Of a DNA stretch of 46,047 nucleotides, positions 1-7,653 are shown piece by piece (positions within the stretch are counted from its first letter, which is position 1; each line of letters starts with the position of its first letter). This DNA is from Streptosporangiales bacterium (GTDB lineage Bacteria > Actinomycetota > Actinomycetes > Streptosporangiales > Streptosporangiaceae). Where the stretch lies: assembly GCA_009784565.1 (NCBI GenBank), contig WRBL01000008.1, positions 1 to 46,047 on the forward strand, read 5' to 3'. The notes beneath the pieces are model-generated. The model did no database searches. It was not told the origin of the DNA and saw only the letters and a list, made by a program, of their open reading frames with translations. The position numbers and the translations under genes were made by a program.

Positions 1-2733
1 CAGTACCAGCCGCTGATGCGGGACCTGCTCATCCCACTGGCGTCCCGCGCCCGTCGCCGGGGCCTGCGGCTCATTCTCGAATTCGACGGGGAGGCACCCG
101 AAAACCTTCCCTATGATCTCGCACTGGGACCCGACCCGGTGACCAGCGGCACTCCCCGGGAATTCACCGGAACGGACGAGATCCGGCAAAGCCTGGCGGA
201 ACTCGCGGAAGCTGAGAACCATCTTGGCGACCTGTACGCCGACGTCGCCGACCGCATCGCCGACGTGCCGCCGCTACCGCGCCGGGAGGCCCCGCAGTTG
301 CGCGTCCGCCTCGCGGCCGCCGACGCCCGCAGCACGGAACTGGAAACCATCCACGGCAGGTGCGCCGAGGCACTCGGTGACGTCCGCCGCACCGAAGCGC
401 GGCTCCTCGCCGCCAGAGCCGAGCACGACGATCTCACCGGGATGCTCGAGGCCTACCGGGTACGCGCCGAACGTACTCTCGGTCCGGGCGACACAAGCCT
501 CAGCGGCCCCTACGGCATCGCCCGGGAGGCTCTCCGCACCCGGCCATGCGATCTAGCCGCGGCCCAGGCGGCAGTCAAGGCATTCACCGGCGCCGTGTGG
601 CGGCTTAACGACCGCGCCGAAGGGGACGAGACCCATCCCGGGAACTGGCGGGACACGGCCCCATGTGACCGGCCTGGCTGCCGGGGCCGGATCGACGACA
701 CGGGAACCTGCGGAACATGCCGCGGACGCCCGCTGTCCGGGCCCGGCACGCGTGCCCGCGCACCTGGATCGCAGGACGCCGAAGAGGACACCGACGGCAG
801 CCCCGTGCCGGCCGATCCTTGGTGGGGCCGCTACCTCGTGACGGTCGATCCGGCCACCGACCGGGACCCGCAACCGCTGGAGACCGACGTCGATCTGTGG
901 CCGGTACACCTGCGGAACTGCCGCTACTGCGAGGGCCCAGTCGGCAGGTACGGCCGTGACGACGGACGCTGCCCCAGATGCGGCACCTCTTTCCACTTCC
1001 GTCCCCGGCTCCGGGAGGGCAGTGAGCTCGACAATGGCCGCTACACGATCAGGAGGCTGCTGAGCTACGGCGGGTTCGGCTGGGCCTACCTGGCTGACGA
1101 CAGCCAACTGCCCCGCCCCGCCGTGATCAAAGGATTCATGGACGAGCAGGTAGCCGAGACAGTCGAAGACGAGCACGAAACGCTCAGCAAACTCGATCAC
1201 CCCTCCATCGTGACGATCCGGGGCTACATGGTCACCGGCGAGCCCTCCCGCCGGTACCTGGCACTCGACTACATCAGCGGGGGAACGCTGCGGCCGTTGT
1301 CGCCGAGCGAACCACCTGAGCAGCTGCTGGCATTGGTCATCCTGCTCCTGGAAGCGCTTGACTATCTTCACGGCAAAGGCTTTCTGCACTGCGACGTGAA
1401 ACCGGAGAACATCGTCCGGACCGGCGCTGGGATCCGGCTGATCGACTTCGGCGCCGTCCGGAAAATCACCGACACTGGCCAGGTAGCCGTGACCACGGAC
1501 CGGTACGCGCCGCCGCCCGGCGATCCGGAACGGAGCCATCCCACCGCCGCGTTCGACCTGTACAGCGTCGGGAGAACCGTCGAAGTACTCACGGGCAGCC
1601 ACCTCGCGCAGCGGGCCGGCGAGCCTGAAATCGAGTCTCTCCGGCGGCTCGTGCGCCGGGCCACCGCCAGGGACCCGGCAGCCCGCTTCACGTCAGCCCG
1701 GCAGTTCGGCGATCAGCTCAGCGGCGTCATACGCCAGATCACCCGGGCACGGACAGCCCACAGGTCGGTACTGTTCGGAAACGCGACCGACTCCCTCTCC
1801 GGCCGTCTGGGCAGCGCGATGCCCCTGACCCAGTGGACGCGGGCCCGGTCCCGGGGTTCCCGGCTGCTGGACGTATCCGTCGATCCCTTCCGGCCCCCTC
1901 CGCCCGACGACATCGCGGCCGGACTTCCCGCCGCCAACCCCGGCCCCCGCGACCACAGCCCTGCGACGGCGACCGACCACCTTCGCCCGTGTCATGCCGC
2001 CCTCCGCAATCACGATCCCGATGCCGCGGACCGCTGCCTCCAGGAGGCAGACCTGGCCGACGGGGACTGGCGCCGGGCCTGGTACCGGGCTCTGATCGCA
2101 CTGGCGAGACCCGGGGCACCGGATCGCAGGGCGGCGCGGGCGGAGCCCGACTTCGCCGCTGTCCGCGCGGCGGTACCCGGCGAACTGCCCCCGCTGCTCG
2201 CGCTCGGCCTGTGCGCTGAACTGTGCGGCCGCCCGGCCCGCGCCTGGATGTATTACGCGCTGGTCTCCCAGTCCGACGAGACCTTCATCGCCGCGCACTT
2301 CGGGCTCGCGAGAGTTCTGCTCACGTGGGGACAACGCGAGGCTGCCGCGACGGCTCTCGACCAGGTACCCTCCGAGTCGCGTTTCGAACCGGACGCCCGG
2401 ATCGGCGCGATTCACTGCCTGGCCGCCATCATCAAGGCAGGCAGCCACGCGCTGGTGCCGTCTGAGGAGGACGTCAACAGCGCCCGCCGCCGACGTGCGG
2501 ACAGGAAACTTGTCCTTGACGCCCCGTCAACCGCGCTGCTCGACGTGGAACTCGCATATGCCCGTGCGTCGGCCAGTCGATCGGGCAGTCCCGCAGTGCC
2601 CTCCGAGAGCGACCGCCGGGACCTTGAAGGAGCGCTGCGCAGGGCCGCGCTCGTCGCCTCGACCGAACGAGTGCACCAGGCTCTCATCGACCTGGCCAAC
2701 GCCATCCGCCCGCCGACGATCTGGTCATGGTGA
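1..2733 (+). CDS. PknG-like serine/threonine protein kinase with zinc ribbons and C-terminal TPR-like region (5' end outside window)
   Basis: The reading frame is open to the left edge, so the true start may lie outside; the first ATG in view is at 16 (905 residues from there). Order, numbered from that ATG: a charged helical region with coiled-coil character to about 200; a Cys knuckle (C217, C222, C232, C235); a rubredoxin-like knuckle (C302, C305, C319, C322); a kinase domain at about 340-570 with a glycine loop SYGGFGWAYLA, the invariant lysine in VIKGF (K372), catalytic loop LHCDVKPEN (D460) and DFG (D477); then an alpha-helical TPR-like tail. Cys-rich module, kinase and TPR in this order is the PknG architecture. 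The catalytic loop has HCD instead of HRD, so it is a non-RD kinase, as PknG is. It is cytosolic by sequence. The next gene starts 7 bp after its stop, so the two are probably co-transcribed. Kinase assignment is firm; PknG kinship is good; the target is unknown. Confidence 0.9.
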   Translation, partial: QYQPLMRDLLIPLASRARRRGLRLILEFDGEAPENLPYDLALGPDPVTSGTPREFTGTDEIRQSLAELAEAENHLGDLYADVADRIADVPPLPRREAPQLRVRLAAADARSTELETIHGRCAEALGDVRRTEARLLAARAEHDDLTGMLEAYRVRAERTLGPGDTSLSGPYGIAREALRTRPCDLAAAQAAVKAFTGAVWRLNDRAEGDETHPGNWRDTAPCDRPGCRGRIDDTGTCGTCRGRPLSGPGTRARAPGSQDAEEDTDGSPVPADPWWGRYLVTVDPATDRDPQPLETDVDLWPVHLRNCRYCEGPVGRYGRDDGRCPRCGTSFHFRPRLREGSELDNGRYTIRRLLSYGGFGWAYLADDSQLPRPAVIKGFMDEQVAETVEDEHETLSKLDHPSIVTIRGYMVTGEPSRRYLALDYISGGTLRPLSPSEPPEQLLALVILLLEALDYLHGKGFLHCDVKPENIVRTGAGIRLIDFGAVRKITDTGQVAVTTDRYAPPPGDPERSHPTAAFDLYSVGRTVEVLTGSHLAQRAGEPEIESLRRLVRRATARDPAARFTSARQFGDQLSGVIRQITRARTAHRSVLFGNATDSLSGRLGSAMPLTQWTRARSRGSRLLDVSVDPFRPPPPDDIAAGLPAANPGPRDHSPATATDHLRPCHAALRNHDPDAADRCLQEADLADGDWRRAWYRALIALARPGAPDRRAARAEPDFAAVRAAVPGELPPLLALGLCAELCGRPARAWMYYALVSQSDETFIAAHFGLARVLLTWGQREAAATALDQVPSESRFEPDARIGAIHCLAAIIKAGSHALVPSEEDVNSARRRRADRKLVLDAPSTALLDVELAYARASASRSGSPAVPSESDRRDLEGALRRAALVASTERVHQALIDLANAIRPPTIWSW

Positions 2734-2740
2734 CCCGCCC

Positions 2741-4144
2741 GTGAACGCGCGCGATCCCGGTTACCGTTCCGCCGGGCTGTGGTTTAGCCTCGACATCGAT
2801 TTCACCCCGGAGCTGACCAGTGACGTCGATTACATGTACGCGCTCGTCACCCTGCAGGCGCGACACGGAAGCGGTCCCGGGAACCTTGCCGAGATCATCG
2901 TCCTGGACCGGTCACGGCACATGCACAAAGAGGGCAGGCTGCTGCGAGCTCAGGCGGCGGCCCGGAGTGCCATCGCGGCCCTGCCCGATGGCACTCCCTT
3001 CGCGGTGATCGCAGGCAATCACGCCGCGGTGCGCGTCTACCCCGAAGCCGGTCCCTTCGCGTCGGCTGGGTCACGGTCCCGGGGCGAGGCCATGGCCGTG
3101 ATCACCAACCTCGCCGCGGACGGCGGAGCGGCCCTGGGCCGCTGGCTTGCCTGCGTCAGCGAACTCTCCGGCCAGGCACCGCCAGGAGCAGCCTGCCACG
3201 CTGTGCTCTACACCAGCGGAATCAGCGAAGAGTCACCCGATCAGCTCGCCTCTAGTCTCAAAGTCTTCAGCCGCAGCCGCGGTTTCACCTGCGATGTCCG
3301 CTCCGTCGGCGACGGCGGCAGCCGCGAGGCACTCGCTTTCGTCGCGCAGGAGCTGAGCGGGTCGGTGGAGGCCGTCCCCGTCCAGGCCGCGCCGCTCCCG
3401 CGATCTCCGCAGCAGGCAGGTCCCGCCGTCACCTTCCTCCAGCTCAGCCTGAGCGAGCGGTGCCGCTTGGTGGCCGTGACGCAGACCGAACCTGACCGCA
3501 GCGACGTGGACCTTCCGGCTCCGGCCCGCGATCATGCGGGCACCACCGTCGACATACCGCTGCCCGCGTGGGCCGCCGGGGAAAGCCGGGCCTATCTGGT
3601 CAAGCTGCATGTGGACCGCCAGCGGCCGTCCAGGTCCGATTTCCCGGCCGCATGGATCGGCATGACTGTCGAGCGCGGGCCCGGCGGGGCGATTCCCTGT
3701 GCCGATCAGGTGGAACTGGCAATCCACGACCTCCCGTTCCGCGGCCCTGGCCCGGTCGACGTTTCCGCGACGCGGGTTACGGACTGGGACCAGCTGACGC
3801 ACGCGGCGCAGGAGGGGCTGAACGCATACCGGCACGGAGACACGCTGGCAGCACGACGGCAACTGGAGCACGCTGTCGCCCTCGCCCGGCGCCTCGGCGC
3901 GGCGGCCGTCCTGCGGCAGCTGGAACGGGTCGTCGACATCGATGAGTTCGGCCAGGTGACATTGCACGACACTGCTCTCGACGCCGATGTTCGCGAAGCC
4001 AGCGCCAGCGCACGCCAGGTCCGCCGGGGTGCCCCCGCCGGGCAGGTTCTCGTCTCCCGGACCTGTCCTGACGGTCATGACACCAAAGGGCCCGAGGTCA
4101 ACTTCTGCGAGGAGGAAGGATGCCGTCACCAGTTCCCGGCCTGA
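2741..4144 (+). CDS. von Willebrand factor A-like protein with C-terminal zinc knuckle
   Basis: I start this 467-residue protein at GTG 2741, 7 bp after the kinase stop; the frame is open further upstream but that part lies under the kinase gene. The N-terminal half resembles a vWA domain: a beta strand ending in IIVLDRSRH (D56, S58), which aligns with the MIDAS loop DxSxS but carries His in place of the last Ser, followed by an amphipathic helix and further strands such as PFAVIAGNH. The centre looks like beta-sandwich sequence, then a helical stretch with TPR flavour at about 355-400. The C-terminus has a CPDGH...C...C pattern, probably a small zinc knuckle. No signal peptide is evident, so it is likely cytosolic. 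vWA proteins paired with kinases often act as scaffolds or substrates; that role here is inference. It overlaps the next gene by 25 bp, which suggests translational coupling. Confidence 0.75.
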   Translation: MNARDPGYRSAGLWFSLDIDFTPELTSDVDYMYALVTLQARHGSGPGNLAEIIVLDRSRHMHKEGRLLRAQAAARSAIAALPDGTPFAVIAGNHAAVRVYPEAGPFASAGSRSRGEAMAVITNLAADGGAALGRWLACVSELSGQAPPGAACHAVLYTSGISEESPDQLASSLKVFSRSRGFTCDVRSVGDGGSREALAFVAQELSGSVEAVPVQAAPLPRSPQQAGPAVTFLQLSLSERCRLVAVTQTEPDRSDVDLPAPARDHAGTTVDIPLPAWAAGESRAYLVKLHVDRQRPSRSDFPAAWIGMTVERGPGGAIPCADQVELAIHDLPFRGPGPVDVSATRVTDWDQLTHAAQEGLNAYRHGDTLAARRQLEHAVALARRLGAAAVLRQLERVVDIDEFGQVTLHDTALDADVREASASARQVRRGAPAGQVLVSRTCPDGHDTKGPEVNFCEEEGCRHQFPA

Positions 4145-5106
4145 TCAGGCGAGCCGCACGCTGGCCGCGCCCGCGGATCCCGCGCACTCATGCGACCTGG
4201 TGGCTGAGCCGGTTCCGCGCGGCGACGCTTGCGATGATCATTCTCACGGCCGCGCTGTGCGCTCTCGTGGCATCCGAGGCCCACGGCCAGGTGACCGCCG
4301 CGGTAAACGGCGGGCGCGCGGTCTTCTACCTGCGCCAGGCCGAGACCTCCCTGAAGGAGGCAAACACGGCAGCGAAAGCAAGCGATAACGATCGATACAT
4401 TCAGCTGGCTGGCTCGGGAACGGATTTTCAGAACAATGTCACCGCGGCCACGCAGGAGCTTCTGCTCGCGGCCGAAAACAACGCCGCCGGCCCGCTGGCC
4501 GCGACGACAATCCAGTTCAGCGAGGGCCTGCTCGTCGTCTACACCGGGCTGATCCAGCAGGCAGGAATCGACTACCAGGCAAGCGGCGGCCCGGGCTTGA
4601 CCAAGGCGGAACTGGGGTACGCGACCAACCTTCTGGACGGGTCCCAGGGGATCCAGGTCAGCCTTCATGGGCTCATCCACCGCGAAACCGGCGCGGTGAG
4701 GGCAGCCGAGGACTCAGCCTGGCTCAGCCCGGCGGTTGCGTGGCCCGTGCTGTTCGCCCCGTGCCTCGCCGCGCTGCTGATCGCTGCCTGCACCAGCAGC
4801 GTCCTGTGGAGGGGCTACCGCCGGCTGATCAGCGGCAGGCTCACGGCCGCGGTCACGGCCGAACTGTTCCTCGCGGCCCTCGTCGCGTCCCTGGACACAC
4901 GGGACAGCGGGCAACTGTCACGCTACTTCCGCCCGCTGGTGAACGGCCAGCAGGCCGCGTCCGTAGCGTCACCCGCCACGGTTAACGCCAGCTACGCCTT
5001 CTTCTGGTGGACGCTGGCCGCCGGGCTCCTCCTGATGAGCGCCGCACTGGTCCTCGCATACACGTCCTACCGCCCCCGCCTCCGCGAATACCGGTACCCC
5101 AGATGA
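4120..5106 (+). CDS. Multi-pass membrane sensor-like protein (possible GlnX analogue)
   Basis: This 328-residue protein begins inside the end of the vWA gene and has a purine-rich ribosome site (GAGGAAGGA) just before its ATG. After a basic N-terminus there is one clear transmembrane helix at about 33-53, then roughly 150 residues of mostly helical, soluble sequence that should face outside, then hydrophobic segments near 205-228, 237-256 and 293-314, ending in a basic tail. A helical sensor domain held between membrane helices fits a transmembrane sensor. In mycobacteria, GlnX sits between the lipoprotein GlnH and kinase PknG, and here the protein occupies the same place between a PknG-like kinase and a solute-binding lipoprotein. 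I see no catalytic motif, HAMP or histidine-kinase signature. The GlnX role is inferred from position and topology, not from motif identity. Its stop overlaps the next start (ATGA). Confidence 0.75.
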   Translation: MPSPVPGLIRRAARWPRPRIPRTHATWWLSRFRAATLAMIILTAALCALVASEAHGQVTAAVNGGRAVFYLRQAETSLKEANTAAKASDNDRYIQLAGSGTDFQNNVTAATQELLLAAENNAAGPLAATTIQFSEGLLVVYTGLIQQAGIDYQASGGPGLTKAELGYATNLLDGSQGIQVSLHGLIHRETGAVRAAEDSAWLSPAVAWPVLFAPCLAALLIAACTSSVLWRGYRRLISGRLTAAVTAELFLAALVASLDTRDSGQLSRYFRPLVNGQQAASVASPATVNASYAFFWWTLAAGLLLMSAALVLAYTSYRPRLREYRYPR

Positions 5107-6452
5107 AAACGAAGCCCCGCTGGTACACAACCGCGGCGACCGTCCTCGCCCTGTCACTGCTGGCGGCCGCAGCCCAAGGATGCTCCGCGCCACGGGAAAC
5201 CGTCACCATCCTGGTCGCGTTCACCCCCACGGAAACCACTATCTTCAAGAATGAGGTGACCAAACCGTTCAATCGGGCCAACCCGGGAGTGCAGGTCAAC
5301 GTGGAGTCCACCCGCGCTCTCGCCCAGGAGATCACCGCGGACCAGCAGCAAGGCGAACTGCCGCAACTGGCCGCGCTGCCCAGCATCGGAGCCCTCGCCC
5401 AGTACAAGCATGACCGATACCCTCTGCAGAATCTCGACCCCGTGATCACGACCAGCGACTACGGGCCGCCGTGGTCATCGTTCATGCGACTGTCGCCCCA
5501 CGGCCATGCGTACGCGGTCCCGATCAAGGTCGACGTCAAGAGCCTCATCTGGTACGACCCCGCAAAGTCTCATGCGCAGGCACTAGCCTCGGGCACCTGG
5601 AGCCAGTTGCCCGGCGCCACGAGGTCCGGCGACGCGGCCGGACGGGCCCCGTGGTGCCTCGCCCTCTCGTCGGCACCCACGTCGGGCTGGCCGGGAACCG
5701 ACTGGATCGCTGACATCATGCTGAACCGGTATCCGCGGGAATACCGGAAATGGGCGGCGGGCCGGCTGTCGTGGACTTCGGGCCCCGTCCGCGATGCCTG
5801 GCTCATGTGGGGTCATCTTCTCAGCTCCGGCAAATCCCTCGGAGAACTGTACGGCGGGCCAGGCAGAGCGCTGACGACACCGGTCGGGACCAAGAAATTC
5901 AACCCGGCCTCGTCCGGATGCACTCTCGCGCACGGCGCGCTCGTCGACGAGGCTTTCACGAAAAGCGACCACTACCACGGCGACTATGCCTTCGCCGCCC
6001 CGCCCGCGGGGACCCCCGTGCAGGTGTCCGCCGATTTCGCCGTGATGTTCAAGAACACCTCCGGAACCGCGAAGTTCATGAAATACATGACTCAACCCGC
6101 TACGCAGCGCAGGTGGGTGGACACGGAGCCCGCGCCGCGGACGGCCGGGTTGCCCGGAACCCTCTCGGCGGACAAGCAGGTCCAGCCCGGGGACTACCCG
6201 AAGGGCGTGACCCGTGATATCGCGAAACTGCTTTTCTCTCAGCGCCAGCTCTGCTTCGGCGCGTCCGACTCCATGCCGCCAGCCCTTAGCGAGGCATTCG
6301 ACAACGCCGTCTTGGACTATATCTCGGCCCCTGACACCCTGACGTCAAAAATTCTCCCGGAACTGGAGCGGGTGCGGCAGGACGCAGAAGCCGAAGAGGA
6401 CCACGTCCCCGCCCTCCATCCCGTTTGCGGGACTCCATATCGAAACGGATGA
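5103..6452 (+). CDS. Extracellular solute-binding lipoprotein (ABC-type SBP fold)
   Basis: This 449-residue protein starts at ATG 5103, overlapping the preceding stop by 4 bp. It opens with a lipoprotein signal: basic start, hydrophobic core and a lipobox-like AQGC with Cys at about 27, so it should be anchored outside the membrane. The mature part reads like a carbohydrate-type family 1 solute-binding protein: TVTILVAFTPTE, then PFNRANPGVQVNVES, a short conserved YAVPIKVDVKSLIWYD strand-helix and Trp-rich stretches later. No ABC permease or ATPase lies nearby. A binding protein next to a membrane protein and a PknG-like kinase instead of a transporter suggests sensing rather than uptake, as proposed for GlnH. 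The ligand cannot be read from sequence; the sugar-type look differs from the amino-acid type of GlnH. Family assignment is good, the sensing role is inference. Confidence 0.82.
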   Translation: MKTKPRWYTTAATVLALSLLAAAAQGCSAPRETVTILVAFTPTETTIFKNEVTKPFNRANPGVQVNVESTRALAQEITADQQQGELPQLAALPSIGALAQYKHDRYPLQNLDPVITTSDYGPPWSSFMRLSPHGHAYAVPIKVDVKSLIWYDPAKSHAQALASGTWSQLPGATRSGDAAGRAPWCLALSSAPTSGWPGTDWIADIMLNRYPREYRKWAAGRLSWTSGPVRDAWLMWGHLLSSGKSLGELYGGPGRALTTPVGTKKFNPASSGCTLAHGALVDEAFTKSDHYHGDYAFAAPPAGTPVQVSADFAVMFKNTSGTAKFMKYMTQPATQRRWVDTEPAPRTAGLPGTLSADKQVQPGDYPKGVTRDIAKLLFSQRQLCFGASDSMPPALSEAFDNAVLDYISAPDTLTSKILPELERVRQDAEAEEDHVPALHPVCGTPYRNG

Positions 6453-6458
6453 CAGATC

Positions 6459-6797
6459 ATGCCCGTACTCGCAAGCTTCCTGCTCGCCGACGGCAGCACC
6501 GCGGTGACCGTCGAGTCGCCGTCGCCACCCGGCACTGCCCCCGCGGCCCGGTCCGCGGCAGTTCCTCTTCCCGGGCAGAGGCTCAGCGACGCGCTGCAGC
6601 CTGTAACCGCCGCCGCGGCGGAGGTGATCGAGAAATTCCGTGGATTCCCCGGCCAGCCGGACGAAGTGGAAATACAGCTCGGAGTCAAACTTGACGGATC
6701 GTTTGGCGCGCTGATCGCGAGTTCCTCCGCTGGTGCTCACCTGGATGTCACGCTGCGCTGGACCCAGTCCCCGGGGGGCACAATGCCAGGGTCCTGA
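6459..6797 (+). CDS. Trypco1 (trypsin-co-occurring, CU044_2847-type) small protein
   Basis: This 112-residue protein begins 6 bp after the lipoprotein gene and closes the cassette. Its C-terminal half, VEIQLGVKLDGSFGALIAS then LDVTLRW, matches the pattern of the CU044_2847 / Trypco1 family: a strand with alternating acidic and hydrophobic residues, a helix ending in ALIA, then a closing strand ending in W. There is no signal peptide or membrane segment. Trypco1 domains are known mainly as adaptor-like modules beside trypsin-like proteases, NTPases and effector proteins in predicted bacterial conflict systems, and their exact function is unproven. No trypsin-like protease is visible in the window, though one could lie to the left. 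Its presence is what makes the cassette look more than a plain nutrient sensor. Confidence 0.75.
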   Translation: MPVLASFLLADGSTAVTVESPSPPGTAPAARSAAVPLPGQRLSDALQPVTAAAAEVIEKFRGFPGQPDEVEIQLGVKLDGSFGALIASSSAGAHLDVTLRWTQSPGGTMPGS

Positions 6798-6860
6798 GCG
6801 AGCGCAGGCACGGCCGCCGCAGCGAACATGGCTAGTCACGTGCAAGTACCCTCGGGAATT

Positions 6861-7619
6861 ATGACGAGTGAGGCGGGGACACCGGCGCTGTACCGGAAGG
6901 TGGCCGAGGACATCAAGGCGGCGATCGCGGACGGGGAGTACCCCCCGAACACCCGGCTGCCGTCGGAGGCGGAACTCGCCCAGCGGTACGGGGTGTCACG
7001 CGGGACGGTCCGGCAGGCGTTCGCGGCGCTGCGCGCCGACGGGATGATCGCCTCCCGGCGCGGGGCCCGGCGCGTGGTCATCGGCGGAACCCGGGTGCAG
7101 AGCTTCGGGGAACTGCTGTCGTTCTCCCGCTGGGCCCGCGCCATCGGGGAGGAACCCGCCGGGCGGGTCGTCTCCCTGGAGCACCGGCCCGCCACGCCAG
7201 CGGAGGCCGAGCGGCTCGCCCTCGAACCGGGCACGCCGGTCCACCACCTGGTCCGGGTGCGGATGCTGTCCGGGCGTCCGGTGATGGTCGAGCGGGCCGC
7301 CTACCCGGGACCGGTCGGCGACCTGGTCGCGGGCCTGGACCTGGAGGCCGACTCCATCACGGCGCGGCTGGAAGAGCTCGGAGTGGTCTTCGCCGACGCC
7401 GAGCACGTGATCGACGCGGTGCCCGCCTCCGAGGAGGACGCCCGGCTGCTCGGCGTCTCCCCGGGGACGGCGCTGCTGCGCGAACGGCGGCTGACCACCG
7501 ACCCCGAGGCCGTCCCCGTCGAGTGGTCCGACGACCGCTACCTGGGCACCGAGACGGCATTCAGCGTGCGGAACTCGGTGTCGGTCAACGCCCTGTCGAG
7601 GCAGGCGGGGCCCCGGTAA
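6861..7619 (+). CDS. GntR family (HutC subfamily) transcriptional regulator with UTRA domain
   Basis: The N-terminal winged helix is typical of GntR: LYRKVAEDIKAAIADGEY, then LPSEAELAQRYGVSRGTVRQAF and a wing ending in GARRVV. The C-terminal part (about 80-245) is a UTRA effector domain with the usual LEPGTPVHHLVRVRM and ERAAYPG patterns. I place the start at ATG 6861 because that leaves the normal short leader of about 9 residues before the first helix; ATG 6828 is in frame and would add 11 residues, with no good ribosome site seen for either. Length from 6861 is 252 residues, normal for the family. It sits 34 bp upstream of the amidase gene in the same direction and probably controls the following catabolic genes. 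HutC-type members respond to small metabolites, including phosphonates in some cases; the ligand here is unknown. Confidence 0.9.
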   Translation: MTSEAGTPALYRKVAEDIKAAIADGEYPPNTRLPSEAELAQRYGVSRGTVRQAFAALRADGMIASRRGARRVVIGGTRVQSFGELLSFSRWARAIGEEPAGRVVSLEHRPATPAEAERLALEPGTPVHHLVRVRMLSGRPVMVERAAYPGPVGDLVAGLDLEADSITARLEELGVVFADAEHVIDAVPASEEDARLLGVSPGTALLRERRLTTDPEAVPVEWSDDRYLGTETAFSVRNSVSVNALSRQAGPR

Positions 7620-7653
7620 CCGGGAAACACGGCGAGGGAAGGCGGACCCGGCG

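Noticed and set aside
5103..6452. ABC sugar transporter operon
   Set aside because: Only the binding protein is present; no permease or ATPase genes flank it, and neighbours are a kinase cassette.
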